Positions 1 to 8,938 of a DNA stretch of 64,000 bases are shown here, one piece after another. The position numbers and the translations under genes were made by a program. The stretch lies in contig NZ_CALPBZ010000001.1 in the NCBI RefSeq assembly GCF_943181415.1, positions 868,001 to 932,000 on the forward strand. The letters are read 5' to 3'. The number at the start of each line of letters is the position of its first letter. The first letter of the stretch is position 1. The stretch comes from Microbacterium sp. Marseille-Q6648 (lineage in GTDB: Bacteria > Actinomycetota > Actinomycetes > Actinomycetales > Microbacteriaceae). The notes beneath the pieces are model-generated. The model saw nothing but the letters and a program-made list of their open reading frames with translations. It did not search any database and was not told where the DNA came from.

Positions 1-222
1 GGCGGAAGTCAGCGCCGAGGCATCACCGTGGAGGGCAAGCACTCGGCTGGCGGGATCCGCGCGGAGACGCTCCAGCAGACCTGTCTCGAGGCGCTCGGCG
101 GCCGCCCGTGCGAGGGCGTCGGCGCTGTCTCGACCAGCGCTGTCTCGACCAGCGCTGTCTCGACCGGCGCTGTCTCGAACGGTGCCCGCCGGAACGGTGC
201 CCGCGCTCTCGGACGACGACAT
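1..222 (-). CDS. nudC: NADH pyrophosphatase NudC-like, N-terminal fragment (runs off left edge)
   Basis: Only the first 74 codons lie in the window. The ATG at 222 is preceded by a good ribosome binding site (AGAGGGG, 5-nt spacer). After a repeat-rich leader the frame reads AAERLETGLLERLRADPASR and then VLALHGD, which resembles the N-terminal domain of actinobacterial NudC, the Nudix hydrolase that cleaves NAD(H) to NMN(H) and AMP. A nudC gene beside the AdnAB helicase pair is a known actinobacterial gene order (Rv3199c near Rv3201c/Rv3202c in Mycobacterium tuberculosis), which supports the call. Residues of about 14-35 contain four tandem copies of the pentapeptide GRDSA or a close variant. 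The Nudix box itself lies outside the window, so the assignment rests on the N-terminus and on context. Confidence 0.6.
   Translation of the reverse strand, partial: MSSSESAGTVPAGTVRDSAGRDSAGRDSAGRDSADALARAAAERLETGLLERLRADPASRVLALHGDASALTSA
124..183. repeat. 15-bp tandem repeat, four copies, in frame in nudC
   Basis: The unit gctgtctcgaccagc occurs at 124-138 and 139-153 exactly, then at 154-168 with one change and at 169-183 with further changes. The 15-bp period keeps frame, so copy-number change would add or remove five residues of the nudC leader without a frameshift. Immediately afterwards the 12-mer aacggtgcccgc is also duplicated (about 179-205). Confidence 0.85.
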
Positions 223-349
223 CGGGACCCCTCTGCGGATTGGGCGTGGAGCCGGCGCCGGGACGCTCCGCGACGCCGGTGCGGCATGGTGCTCGGCGGC
301 CAGGGCGTGGCGCGGCACCGCACGCGCGAGCCCGACCTACCCTGGGCAC

Positions 350-1651
350 ATGGCTCGCTCACCCCTCACTCTAGCCGCGTCCGTCACGGCGGCTCTTCCC
401 CGCGTCGGCGTCGTGGGCGTGGGAGCCCTGACCGAGGGCGCGGCCGGCCGATACGACTCCGCCGTGGCGCACCTGGACGACGGGCGACGCGTCGTGGTGA
501 GGGTCCCGGCCGAGCCCGACACCGCACCGGAGGTGGCGGCGCAGGCGCGGGCTCTGCGTGCTCTGACGCCGGGGGTGCGCTCGCTGCTGCCCTTCCGCGC
601 CCCCGAGCTCCTCGGTGAGACCGCGGTCGACGGTTCGCGGGCGATCGTGGTGGACTTCCTGCCCGGCTACCGGGTCGATGCTGCGCACCTTCCGCCAGGA
701 CGCGGAGCCGCGACATCGGTGGGGGCGGCCCTGGCCGCCCTGCACGCCCTGCCGGTGTCGATCGTCCGGACGGAGGGACTTCCCTTCCGCACCCCCGGCC
801 AGGTCCGTGCCGACGCCGCGCGACTGGCGGACCGCGCTGCGGCGACCGGCGCCGTGCCCGTTCCGCTCATCGTGCGATGGCGTCGCGCGCTCGACGCCGA
901 TCCGCTGTGGCGTTTCGAGTCGGCGGTCGTTCTCGGCGGGGCAGGTGCCGCCTCCTTCCTGTTCGAGGACGTCGATGACGTGCCGCATGTGACCGGCGTG
1001 CTGGAGTGGCACGGGCTGAGCGTCGGCGATCCGGCCGTCGACCTGCAGTGGCTGGCGTCGGCGCCGACGGCCGCCCAGGACGTGTTCGACACGTACGTCT
1101 CCGCCAGCGATCGGGCGCCCGACGCCGGGGTGCGCGAGCGCGCCCGCCTCTACGCGGAGCTCGAGTTCGCCAAGTGGCTGGTGCACGGCCATGACGCCGA
1201 GCGCTCCGACATCGTCGACGACGCCGTGGCGCTGCTGGAGTCGCTGGCCGCCACGGTCGCGGGAAGCGATCTCCTCACGGACGGACAGGTGGACGTCGAC
1301 GGGGCGATCGCCCTGCTGGGCCAGGTGCCGGCAGCCGATTCCGCGGCGGCGTCCGACACGTCGATGCACACGGACGCCTACGATGCGGCCGAGCTCTCGC
1401 AGTGGATCGACGACGATGACGCCGACCGCGAGACCGCCCCGGTCGAGGTCGAGGTTGAAGCCGAGACCGCACGCGCAGCCGCCACGGCCCCCTCCGCCTC
1501 AACCGTCTCCGCCTCGACGCCGGGCGCGGATGCGGTCACCGGCCCGATCGACATCGCCCGCTTCGGCGAGGATCACGCCGAAGCGGAGCGCGAGGCCGAG
1601 CGCGCCTCCCGCGCGGCATTCCAGCGCTGGACCAGTTCCGCCTCGGAGTAG
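350..1651 (+). CDS. Phosphotransferase-family protein, apparent pseudokinase
   Basis: A 433-residue protein with the fold of aminoglycoside/macrolide phosphotransferases (APH). The N-lobe is about residues 15-105 (VVVRVPAE, then VDFLPGYRV as hinge) and the C-lobe about 120-330. The catalytic loop, normally HGDLxxxN, reads VVLGGAGAASF at residues 193-203, so the catalytic Asp and the loop His and Asn are absent. The metal-binding Asp after it is replaced by Glu (VLEWHG, about 217-222), although GDPAVDL is kept. It is therefore unlikely to be an active kinase or a resistance determinant. An acidic, Ala-rich tail of about 90 residues follows. The start at 350 is chosen because similarity begins just after it; an upstream ATG at 182 would add a non-conserved leader overlapping divergent nudC. 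The 3' end overlaps the 3' end of convergent adnB by 79 nt. Confidence 0.75.
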   Translation: MARSPLTLAASVTAALPRVGVVGVGALTEGAAGRYDSAVAHLDDGRRVVVRVPAEPDTAPEVAAQARALRALTPGVRSLLPFRAPELLGETAVDGSRAIVVDFLPGYRVDAAHLPPGRGAATSVGAALAALHALPVSIVRTEGLPFRTPGQVRADAARLADRAAATGAVPVPLIVRWRRALDADPLWRFESAVVLGGAGAASFLFEDVDDVPHVTGVLEWHGLSVGDPAVDLQWLASAPTAAQDVFDTYVSASDRAPDAGVRERARLYAELEFAKWLVHGHDAERSDIVDDAVALLESLAATVAGSDLLTDGQVDVDGAIALLGQVPAADSAAASDTSMHTDAYDAAELSQWIDDDDADRETAPVEVEVEAETARAAATAPSASTVSASTPGADAVTGPIDIARFGEDHAEAEREAERASRAAFQRWTSSASE

Positions 1652-4600
1652 ACACGGTCCGAACGGATGACGAGGTCGTCGGCGACGTAGTACAGCGCGA
1701 CGTCGATGTCGGCCAGAGGCACTCCGTGGCGCTTGTGATAGGCCACGCGGTAGAGCGCCAGCTGCAGCATCCGCTCGTCTCGTTCCGCCTCGGTGGCCGG
1801 AGGGCGTCCCGTCTTCCAGTCCACGATCTCGATGCGCCCGCCGCGGTCGGCGCGGCGATACACCGCGTCGAGCTTGCAGATGACGTTCACGAGGCCGGTG
1901 GCACCGCCGAGGGTCACGTCGATCTCGGTCTCGACCTCGATCGGCTGGAGCCTCCCCCATTCCGAAGCCAGGAAGATCGATGTCAGCCGGTCCATCTCGG
2001 CGGCGTCGGCCAGCGCGGACTCGCTCTCGAGCGCCTCCTCGTCGGCCTCCCACAGCCCGTCGTCGAGCGAGCCGGAAAGCCCCACCAGGCCCGAGCGATT
2101 CTCGACCCAGGCGTGGAAGAGCGTGCCGATTCGGGTCTGGCGGAAGGGGCGCTCGGGCAGGGGCCGGTTCAGCGCACGGACCGTCTTGTCGAAATCCTCG
2201 ACGAAGTCCTTGAAGCGGGAAGCCGCGACCCGCGAAGGCGCCGCGGCCGCAGGCGGGGCGGCGCGCGCCGCCCGCTCGCGCAGGAGGCGATCGAGTTCCT
2301 CGGTCGGGTGCGCACGCTCCGGCGCCGCCAGCGCGGCGCCGACCTCGCCGGCGGCCTCGAGCACCGCGGGCGCACGACCGCCGAGCGGGTCGAGCGGCCA
2401 CTGCAGGGTGGCCCCGGAACGCCCCTCATACGGGTTCTCGGCGGTCTCATCGAGCGCCACGGGTTCCAGTCCGAGCGCGGCGATGACCTCGTCCAGGTAC
2501 GGCGACGGGCGACGGGCGTCGCGTTGGCCGCCCCACTGGGAGCCGCTGAGCAGCAGGTCCTGTCGCGCTCGGGTGACGGCGACGTAGGCCAGACGGCGCT
2601 CCTCCCGTTCCTGATGGTCGCGGCTGCGGTTCTTGAACTCGGTGATCGCCTTCTGAAGCGACTTGCGGTCGCCGGGTGCGGCGGGGTCCCAGTCCAGCGT
2701 CGGAAGCGCGTCGCGGTCCCCCCGGAAGCGGTACGGGACGACGCCGTACCCGAGCCAGGCGAGCGTCGACCGCGGCCGTTTGGGAAGTTCGTCCTTCACC
2801 AGCCGCACGACCGCCACGGCATCCCACTCCAAGCCCTTGGACCCGTGGATGGTGAGGAGCTGGACCACGCCGGGCTCGGGGGGCTCCGGACGCGGCATGA
2901 GCTCGTCGGTCTCTTCGGCGTGATCGAGCCAGGCCAGGAGGCTCCCGATCGACCCCCGCTCGTCCGACGCCAGGAATCCGCGCACCTCGTCGACGAAGGA
3001 GCGCAGCTGGGCCGAGGCCAGGCGCGCCGGTCCCCTCGTCTCGTTCGCAGCCAGTTCGACGTCGAGCCCCAGTTCGAGCTCGATCTGCCGGATCAGGTCG
3101 GGAATGGGTTGGCCCACCAGCCCGCGCAGGCGCTCGAAGACACCGCCCGCTTCTTTGATGCGGCGCACGCCTTCGCGGGTGAAGCCGCCGAGCAGCGCGT
3201 AGTCGGCAGGCAGCGCCCGCACCACGTCGACCGCGTCGACGATCGAGACCTGCTCGTCGACGCCGACCGAGCCGCGAAGTCGCTGCAGCACCGCATCGGG
3301 CAGCCGCGACAGCGACGCATCGCGCTGTGCGAGCGTGGTCGCCAGCTCATGCAGCGCCGCCATGTCGGCCACGCCCACGCCGAAGCGCGGCCCGACGAGC
3401 AGGCGGATGAGGCTGGAGCCCTGCCCGGGGTCGCTCAGCACCCGCAGAGCGGCGACGACGTCCACGACCTCGGGCGTGGACAGCAGTCCCCCGAGCCCGA
3501 GGATGCGATGCGGGATCCCGCGAGCGGCGAGGGCGTCGGCGAAGACGGACATGTGGCGCTTGGCGCGGAAGAGGATCGCGCCGGAATGGGGATCCTCGCT
3601 GCGTGCGGCGTGATGGTCTCGCACCCGCCCGAACCAGTCGGCGACGGCCGCCGCCTCCTCGTCGATCGTCTGGGCGAACACCCGGGCGACCCGCCCCTCA
3701 CCGGCGGCGGGCCGCGAGACCAGCGGCGGCACGTCGGCATCCGCACCGGCGATGAGGGCGTTGGCGGCGTCGAGGATGCGCCGGTCGTTGCGCCAGCTGA
3801 CCATGAGCGCGAACCGCTCGCACGGGGTGTCCCGGGCGAAGGCGCGGGCGAAGGCACGCAGGTTGTCGGCGCTGGCTCCACGCCAGCCGTAGATGGACTG
3901 GTGGGGGTCGCCGACGGCCATCACCGCGGTGTCGTGGAAGACCGCGGCCAGCAGATCCGTCTGGATGACCGACGTGTCCTGATACTCGTCCAGCAGGACC
4001 ACCCGGTACTGGGCTCGGAGCTCGGCGGCGACGTCAGGCGAGGTGATCACGATCTCGAGAGCCCCTGCGACCTGGTCCGCGAAGTCCAGTGCCCCGCGGG
4101 CCTGCTTGACGCGCGCGTAGTCCCGCACGAGGTCGGCGAGCACGGGCAGGCCGCTCATCGCCGCCCCGAACTTCTCGATGTCGCCCGGCTGCGCCAGCCC
4201 CGGGTTCGTGAGCGGACGGATCGCCGCGGCCATCTCGGTGCCGAACGCGGCCAGCTCGTCCAGGTCGACCCGATTGTCCAGGACCTCTCCCGCGAGCCGC
4301 TGCACCGCGTCGACCACCGTGCCGAACCGGTCCTCGCGAAGCGCGAGCCGTTCGTCGACGGAGGACACCACCACTCGTCTGGCGGTCAGCCACGAGCCCG
4401 ACTGGCTCAGCAGCGACGCGTCCGCGTCGCGACCGATGCGGGCCGCGTGCTCGCGCACGATCGCGTCCGCGAACGCGTTGTAGGTCGACACGCGGGCGCG
4501 CAGCAGCACGTCCTCGTCGACGCTGCGGAATCCCGGCCCGACCCCGGCCTCCGGGTGGGCGTCGGCGTCACCGAACGTTCCCACCTGGCGCGCGAGCCGG

Positions 4601-5028
4601 TCGAGGTGCTCCCCGAGGGCGAGGCGCCGTCGACGCTCGGGTTCACGCGCGACATGCTCCCAGACCGTCGTGAGCTCACCGGATGCCGCGAGCGCGGGGA
4701 TGTGGGCGAGAAGCCCCCGCCGGGCGTACTCGTCGACGCGACTCAGGCGCGCACCGATGCGCTCGGCGAGCTCGCCGGCCGCTTTCCGGGTGAAGGTCAG
4801 ACCGAGGATCTCGTCACGGCGCACATGTCCGTTGGCCACGAGCCACACCACCCGGCCGGCCATGGTCTCGGTCTTGCCGCTTCCGGCTCCGGCGATGACC
4901 AGGGCGGGCGTCGGCGGCGCTTCGATCACCGCGCGCTGGTCTGCGGTGGGTTCGGGAAGCCCCAGGGCGGCGGCGATGACCGAGGCGGAGAGACCGGTGC
5001 CGGGCGGCCACTGCGGCGTCGTCGTCAC
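1573..5028 (-). CDS. adnB: ATP-dependent helicase-nuclease AdnB-like (UvrD motor plus RecB nuclease)
   Basis: A 1151-residue superfamily 1A helicase fused to a C-terminal RecB-type nuclease. Visible motifs are Walker A GAGSGKTE (about 47-54), the Walker B/DExx sequence LLDEYQDTS (about 345), the late UvrD motif LTIHGSKGLEWD, VAVTRAR (motif VI) and the nuclease motif IVDWKTGR (about 1068), preceded by TLFHAWVENR, whose His fits the nuclease metal site. In mycobacteria AdnA and AdnB form a heterodimer that resects DNA double-strand breaks, with AdnB as the leading motor. Length and pairing match. It starts with GTG at 5028 and overlaps the adnA stop by 4 nt (GTGA), so the two are co-transcribed and translationally coupled. 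It could be annotated simply as a UvrD helicase, but the paired arrangement favours AdnB. Confidence 0.88.
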   Translation of the reverse strand: MTTTPQWPPGTGLSASVIAAALGLPEPTADQRAVIEAPPTPALVIAGAGSGKTETMAGRVVWLVANGHVRRDEILGLTFTRKAAGELAERIGARLSRVDEYARRGLLAHIPALAASGELTTVWEHVAREPERRRRLALGEHLDRLARQVGTFGDADAHPEAGVGPGFRSVDEDVLLRARVSTYNAFADAIVREHAARIGRDADASLLSQSGSWLTARRVVVSSVDERLALREDRFGTVVDAVQRLAGEVLDNRVDLDELAAFGTEMAAAIRPLTNPGLAQPGDIEKFGAAMSGLPVLADLVRDYARVKQARGALDFADQVAGALEIVITSPDVAAELRAQYRVVLLDEYQDTSVIQTDLLAAVFHDTAVMAVGDPHQSIYGWRGASADNLRAFARAFARDTPCERFALMVSWRNDRRILDAANALIAGADADVPPLVSRPAAGEGRVARVFAQTIDEEAAAVADWFGRVRDHHAARSEDPHSGAILFRAKRHMSVFADALAARGIPHRILGLGGLLSTPEVVDVVAALRVLSDPGQGSSLIRLLVGPRFGVGVADMAALHELATTLAQRDASLSRLPDAVLQRLRGSVGVDEQVSIVDAVDVVRALPADYALLGGFTREGVRRIKEAGGVFERLRGLVGQPIPDLIRQIELELGLDVELAANETRGPARLASAQLRSFVDEVRGFLASDERGSIGSLLAWLDHAEETDELMPRPEPPEPGVVQLLTIHGSKGLEWDAVAVVRLVKDELPKRPRSTLAWLGYGVVPYRFRGDRDALPTLDWDPAAPGDRKSLQKAITEFKNRSRDHQEREERRLAYVAVTRARQDLLLSGSQWGGQRDARRPSPYLDEVIAALGLEPVALDETAENPYEGRSGATLQWPLDPLGGRAPAVLEAAGEVGAALAAPERAHPTEELDRLLRERAARAAPPAAAAPSRVAASRFKDFVEDFDKTVRALNRPLPERPFRQTRIGTLFHAWVENRSGLVGLSGSLDDGLWEADEEALESESALADAAEMDRLTSIFLASEWGRLQPIEVETEIDVTLGGATGLVNVICKLDAVYRRADRGGRIEIVDWKTGRPPATEAERDERMLQLALYRVAYHKRHGVPLADIDVALYYVADDLVIRSDRVYSEAELVQRWNAAREARSASRSASA

Positions 5029-8000
5029 GCGGAGCTCACCGCCTTGACGGTGTGCAGCCGGCAGACCGCGAACCGGTCCTCCGTGCAGTGGGCGTCCACG
5101 TTCGCGACGAAGCTCGACGCCGCCATCCCGCGGGCGTCATCGGCGATGCGTCGCAGGAACGCCGCGCGCTCGTCGACGCCCATGGGCGGCTGGTGCGCGA
5201 TGCGGTAGTGGGTCCCCTTGAGGGTCTTCGACAGCACGAGCAGACGCGCCCCGGCATTGACGTGCCCCTGCGCGCCGTCCACCGTCCCCTCCGCGACGGC
5301 GAGCTGATAGGCGGCCAGCTGCGCATCCTCGCGGACCTTCTCCGCCGACACGCGCGCCTCCGAGCGGCCGGTCTTCAGATCGATGACCACCACGCGAGTG
5401 GCCTCTCCGTCGACGACCGGCACGTCCTCGCCGCCACCCGGCGGATACACCTCCACCCGGTCGATCGAGCCGCTCAGCAGCGCGAGCGGACCCGGCGGCG
5501 GCTGCATCGGCTCGGATGAGGCGATCACCGCGGGCTCGCCCCCGTCGTCGGGCAGCTGGACCATCAGCCGGAAGCGGGCTTCCGAGCCCACCGGCGCTCC
5601 CCCCTCGCGGGCGACCCGGCGCAGATAGACGTGGAGTCGCTGCACCAGGGTCTCGGCCCACGCGCGCTCCTGCCTCTCGAGCCAGGGCGCCTCGAAGTCC
5701 AGCTCCCCCCATCGGGCGTCCACAGCTGCGCGCAGCGCCTCCAGATCCCCGTCCGGGGCGTCTTCCATCGCCGCGTGGAGGATCGTCCCGAGCCCCGATG
5801 AGAACGAGGTCGTGTCACCTCCGAGGGCGCGCACCGCCCAGTCGAGCCCGCACGTCTCGAACCCCTCGAGGCGTGAGGGCGAGACCCGCACCGGCGCCCG
5901 TCGCAGATCGTGCAGCGGGCCGGTGCTCGACGGCGGAGACACGCCGTACCACTGCTCCGGGGGCGCTCCCGGCACGCCCGCTTCGGCGAGGAGCACCAGC
6001 TGCCCCGCCGCGTGGGCGCGAGCGTGCGGGTCGGAGACGGAGGTGAGCACCCGGCGGTGCTGCGCGACGAGCCCCCGGAGGGTGAGCGGATGGCCCTCCG
6101 CGGCCGTTTCGGTCGTCGGCTCGGGGAGATAGGCGAAAAGCGCGCTCGGACCGAGATCGTCGTCGTCCACCGCCGTGACCACCACACGCGACCGCGCCCG
6201 CGAGACGGCACGTACGAACAGGCGGAGCTCCTCGTGGAGTGCGGCACGACGACGGTCGATGACCTGCGGCGGGGCGGCGGGCACACCCCCGCGGTGCGCG
6301 GCGACGGCGTCCGCCAGGCGCCAGGTGTCGAGCAGGCCGCCGCGCAGCCGCGTGTTCGGCCACACCCCGTCCTGGACGCCCGCCACCACCACGACGTCGA
6401 ACTCCGTGCCGAGTGCCGCAGCCGGGGTCAGCAGCGCCACCGCCCCGGCGCGCTCGGGCGCGGTCAGCATGTCCTCGGGCACCTCGCTGTCGAGGATCTC
6501 GCGGATGAAGCGCGACGGCCCCTCCTCCGGTGCACGCTCGACCGAGCGCTTGGCCGCACCGAACAGCGCGACCAGCGCATCGAGGGCTCGGGTCGCCTCG
6601 TCCGCGCCGGCTCCCCCGCCGGCCGCGCGCCTCGACCACACCTGCTCCAGACCCGAGCGCTCCCACACCAGCCACAGGAGCTCGTGAATGGTCGCTCCGC
6701 GCCGGCCGTGGTCGTGCAGCTGCGCGAGGGTGGTCGCCAGTCGCTCGGCGCGGCGGGCCTCGGCGGCGTCGATCAGGGCGAGGATGCCGGGCTCGCGCAT
6801 CGCCTCGGCGAGCAGTTCGCGCGCCGGGCGACTGCCCTCCGCCGCCAGTTCGCCGATGCGCAGGCGCGCGCGCAATCGCCGCAGGCCGACCGAGTCGAGG
6901 CCGCCGTAGGGGGTCACGAGGGCGTCGGCGAGCGCGTCCGGCTCGCGGTCGGCGGGATCGGCCAGACCCAGCCGGACGATGCCGACGAGGTCGCGGACGA
7001 CATCCTCCCGCCCCAGCGGACGCGGCACGCTGCCGGCCCGGGTGGGCACCTCGCGCGCCGCCAGCTCGACTTCGAGCTGCGCGACCTGGCGCGTGTCGTG
7101 CGCGATCACCGCCATGTCGTCCCAGGCGATGCCGTCCATGACATGCCACGCCCGCAGGGTCCGCGCGATCCGATCGACCTCGGCGAAGGGCGAGTCCGCG
7201 ATGATGGCCGCGACGCCCTCGTCACCGGAGTCCGGCCCGGGGGCGCGGCGATGGTCCACGCGGCCGACGGCGCCGATCGACGAGGTGACGACACGCGTCA
7301 GCCGCGTCAGGGCGGGGACCGCTCGGTGCGGGGCGTCGAGCACGTGCACCGTGCCCCCGAGGGTGCGCACCAGCGCGTCGAACAGCTCCGGGCTGGCGCC
7401 GCGGAAGGCACCGGATCCGATGTCGGGATCGCCGAAGGCGACCACGGCGATCCCCCGGCGTCGCGCGGCCTCCACGAGCGCCACGCCGCCGCGCGTGAGC
7501 TCCTGCGCGTCGTCGACGAGGAGCACCTTGAGGTCCACCGCCGCGCCGATCCGGTCCCGCCCCGCGTGCGAGAGCAGTCCCGCGGCCTCGTGGACGAGCT
7601 CGGCGGCGTCGCGGTGCGAGGCGCGCATGCGGGCCAGCGCATAGTCGTACTCCTGCAGGAATCCCGCCGCCGCGGCCCAGGTGTCGTGACCCTCCCGTGC
7701 CGCCACGGCGGCGAGCTCGCGGGGGCGGACGCCGAGATCCGCGCACTGGGCGGCGAGAGCCCGCAGCTCGGAGCGGAACGAGCGGGATCGACGCACGGCT
7801 GGACCGAGCACCGCCGGCCAGCGGTCGGCGCCGGTCGCGGCATCCTCCTCGTCCCCGGCGAGCAGGTCGGCGATGATGCGGTCCTGGTCGCCCGCCGTGA
7901 GCAGCTGCGGGGGCTCTCCGCGGTCGGCCACGGACGCCGCGCGGACCAGCTGGAACGCGAAGGAGGCCGTGGAGCGGGCGAGGGGACCGGGGGTGGCGAC

Positions 8001-8243
8001 GTCGAGACCTGCGGCGAGGCGATCGCGGACGGCGGTCGCCGTCTGGCGCGTCGGGGTGAGCACCAGGAGCTCGTCCGGCGAGAGCCCGCCGTCGGTCAGC
8101 AGATGCGCGACCCGCAGCACGAGGGCAGTCGTCTTGCCGGTGCCGGGCGCCCCCAGGACGACGCCCGACGCGTCGGCGGGCAGACCGGCGACTGCCCGTT
8201 GGGCGGCGTCGGGCCGCACGTCGGGGCGGGTCGGGCTCGGCAT
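5025..8243 (-). CDS. adnA: ATP-dependent helicase-nuclease AdnA-like
   Basis: A 1072-residue partner of AdnB. It has Walker A GAPGTGKTT (about 31-39), a variant DExx box VDDAQELT (about 243), motif VI-like VSRARSRVVV and a C-terminal RecB nuclease with TILHAAMED and VVVIDLKTGR (about 954). The variant Walker B fits what is known of AdnA, the auxiliary motor of the AdnAB break-resection complex. It is the first gene of the two-gene operon and faces away from the DUF3107 gene across a 140-bp divergent spacer. A GTG codon sits directly before the chosen ATG, so the start could be 8246. Cys residues near the C-terminus (FETCGLDW and later CTEDRFAVC) do not match the four-Cys Fe-S pattern of AddB, and I do not infer a cluster. 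Confidence 0.85.
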   Translation of the reverse strand: MPSPTRPDVRPDAAQRAVAGLPADASGVVLGAPGTGKTTALVLRVAHLLTDGGLSPDELLVLTPTRQTATAVRDRLAAGLDVATPGPLARSTASFAFQLVRAASVADRGEPPQLLTAGDQDRIIADLLAGDEEDAATGADRWPAVLGPAVRRSRSFRSELRALAAQCADLGVRPRELAAVAAREGHDTWAAAAGFLQEYDYALARMRASHRDAAELVHEAAGLLSHAGRDRIGAAVDLKVLLVDDAQELTRGGVALVEAARRRGIAVVAFGDPDIGSGAFRGASPELFDALVRTLGGTVHVLDAPHRAVPALTRLTRVVTSSIGAVGRVDHRRAPGPDSGDEGVAAIIADSPFAEVDRIARTLRAWHVMDGIAWDDMAVIAHDTRQVAQLEVELAAREVPTRAGSVPRPLGREDVVRDLVGIVRLGLADPADREPDALADALVTPYGGLDSVGLRRLRARLRIGELAAEGSRPARELLAEAMREPGILALIDAAEARRAERLATTLAQLHDHGRRGATIHELLWLVWERSGLEQVWSRRAAGGGAGADEATRALDALVALFGAAKRSVERAPEEGPSRFIREILDSEVPEDMLTAPERAGAVALLTPAAALGTEFDVVVVAGVQDGVWPNTRLRGGLLDTWRLADAVAAHRGGVPAAPPQVIDRRRAALHEELRLFVRAVSRARSRVVVTAVDDDDLGPSALFAYLPEPTTETAAEGHPLTLRGLVAQHRRVLTSVSDPHARAHAAGQLVLLAEAGVPGAPPEQWYGVSPPSSTGPLHDLRRAPVRVSPSRLEGFETCGLDWAVRALGGDTTSFSSGLGTILHAAMEDAPDGDLEALRAAVDARWGELDFEAPWLERQERAWAETLVQRLHVYLRRVAREGGAPVGSEARFRLMVQLPDDGGEPAVIASSEPMQPPPGPLALLSGSIDRVEVYPPGGGEDVPVVDGEATRVVVIDLKTGRSEARVSAEKVREDAQLAAYQLAVAEGTVDGAQGHVNAGARLLVLSKTLKGTHYRIAHQPPMGVDERAAFLRRIADDARGMAASSFVANVDAHCTEDRFAVCRLHTVKAVSSA

Positions 8244-8383
8244 CACCCGACGACGCTACCGTGCACGTCCGACTCGATGCCGTTCGCCCAGAGCGTGCCC
8301 GCAGCGGGCGGGTCGCCGCCGGCCGTGTCGTAGAGTTGCCATGCGCCGCAGGCAGGGGCGCACAGCGCGAGAAAGGCAGTCAC

Positions 8384-8608
8384 GTGGAGATCCGCATCGG
8401 CATCGCGAACACCGGACGCGAGCTCAGCTTCGAGACGAACGAGCCCGCGGCGGCGGTGAAGAAGTCGATCGCCGACGCGCTGGACGCCCAGTCGAGCCAC
8501 GTCACCTTCGCCGACGCGAAGGGCAACTCCTACATCGTCCCCACCGCGTCGCTGGCGTACATCGAACTCGGCACCGAGGAATCGCGCCGCGTCGGCTTCG
8601 TCGCCTGA
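8384..8608 (+). CDS. DUF3107 family small protein
   Basis: A 74-residue protein beginning VEIRIGIANTGREL, with GTG start at 8384 and an AAAGG ribosome binding site about 10 nt upstream. DUF3107 is a small, widespread actinobacterial family normally encoded beside AdnA/UvrD-type helicases or DEAD-box helicases; its biochemical role is not established. The visible pattern is a short beta-strand start, an Ala/Glu helix (EPAAAVKKSIADAL), then ASLAYIELG and RRVGFV near the C-terminus, which are family signatures. There is no signal peptide, membrane segment or Cys motif. It is followed 10 nt downstream by a membrane protein gene that is probably in the same transcript. Confidence 0.85.
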   Translation: MEIRIGIANTGRELSFETNEPAAAVKKSIADALDAQSSHVTFADAKGNSYIVPTASLAYIELGTEESRRVGFVA

Positions 8609-8618
8609 TCCCACGCCC

Positions 8619-8909
8619 ATGGAGATCCTCCTGGGTTTGATCGCCGGAGCCGCGATCGGCATCGGCGTGCACCTGCACATCGGTGCGCGCTCCACACGGG
8701 GTGTGGTTCTCGCACCGATGATCGGCACCGTCTCGGCCGGTGCGGCCTGGACCGCCCTCACCTGGGCCGGCCTGGGCGCCGCCACCGTGTGGCCGTGGCT
8801 CGCCGCCGTCCTCGTTCCGCTCGCGGTGACCTATCCGGTCGTGATCATGCTGGCGCGCACGCGCGCGGCGCACGACGCGAACGAGAGGGCGCGCCTCGGG
8901 CTCGGCTGA
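8619..8909 (+). CDS. Small membrane protein, hypothetical
   Basis: A 96-residue protein with three hydrophobic segments: about 3-20 (ILLGLIAGAAIGIGVHL), about 30-52 and about 58-78 (WPWLAAVLVPLAVTYPVVIM). A short charged cytoplasmic-type tail (ARTRAAHDANERARLGLG) follows. It starts with ATG 10 nt after the DUF3107 stop. I do not recognise a function; no catalytic motif is visible. The composition and the codon use match the neighbours, and the close spacing argues that it is a real gene translated with DUF3107. Confidence 0.7.
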   Translation: MEILLGLIAGAAIGIGVHLHIGARSTRGVVLAPMIGTVSAGAAWTALTWAGLGAATVWPWLAAVLVPLAVTYPVVIMLARTRAAHDANERARLGLG

Positions 8910-8938
8910 CCCACGCCACGGCGGGGTCGGGGCGCAGG

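Noticed and set aside
350-1651. Macrolide or aminoglycoside resistance kinase
   Set aside because: Only the fold is present; the catalytic loop and metal-binding residues are lost.
5025-5120. AddB-type Fe-S cluster in AdnA
   Set aside because: The C-terminal Cys spacing (C-x7-C plus one distant Cys) does not give the four-cysteine pattern.
1726-5208. Open frame of 1160 codons on the forward strand, antisense to adnB
   Set aside because: It mirrors adnB codon structure in a high-GC genome, its translation is rich in Arg/Gly/Asp-Val repeats with no domain, and adnB carries all helicase and nuclease motifs.
5910-8333. Open frame of 807 codons on the forward strand, antisense to adnA
   Set aside because: Same artefact of GC-rich codon bias; no recognisable motif, and it ends over the divergent promoter region.
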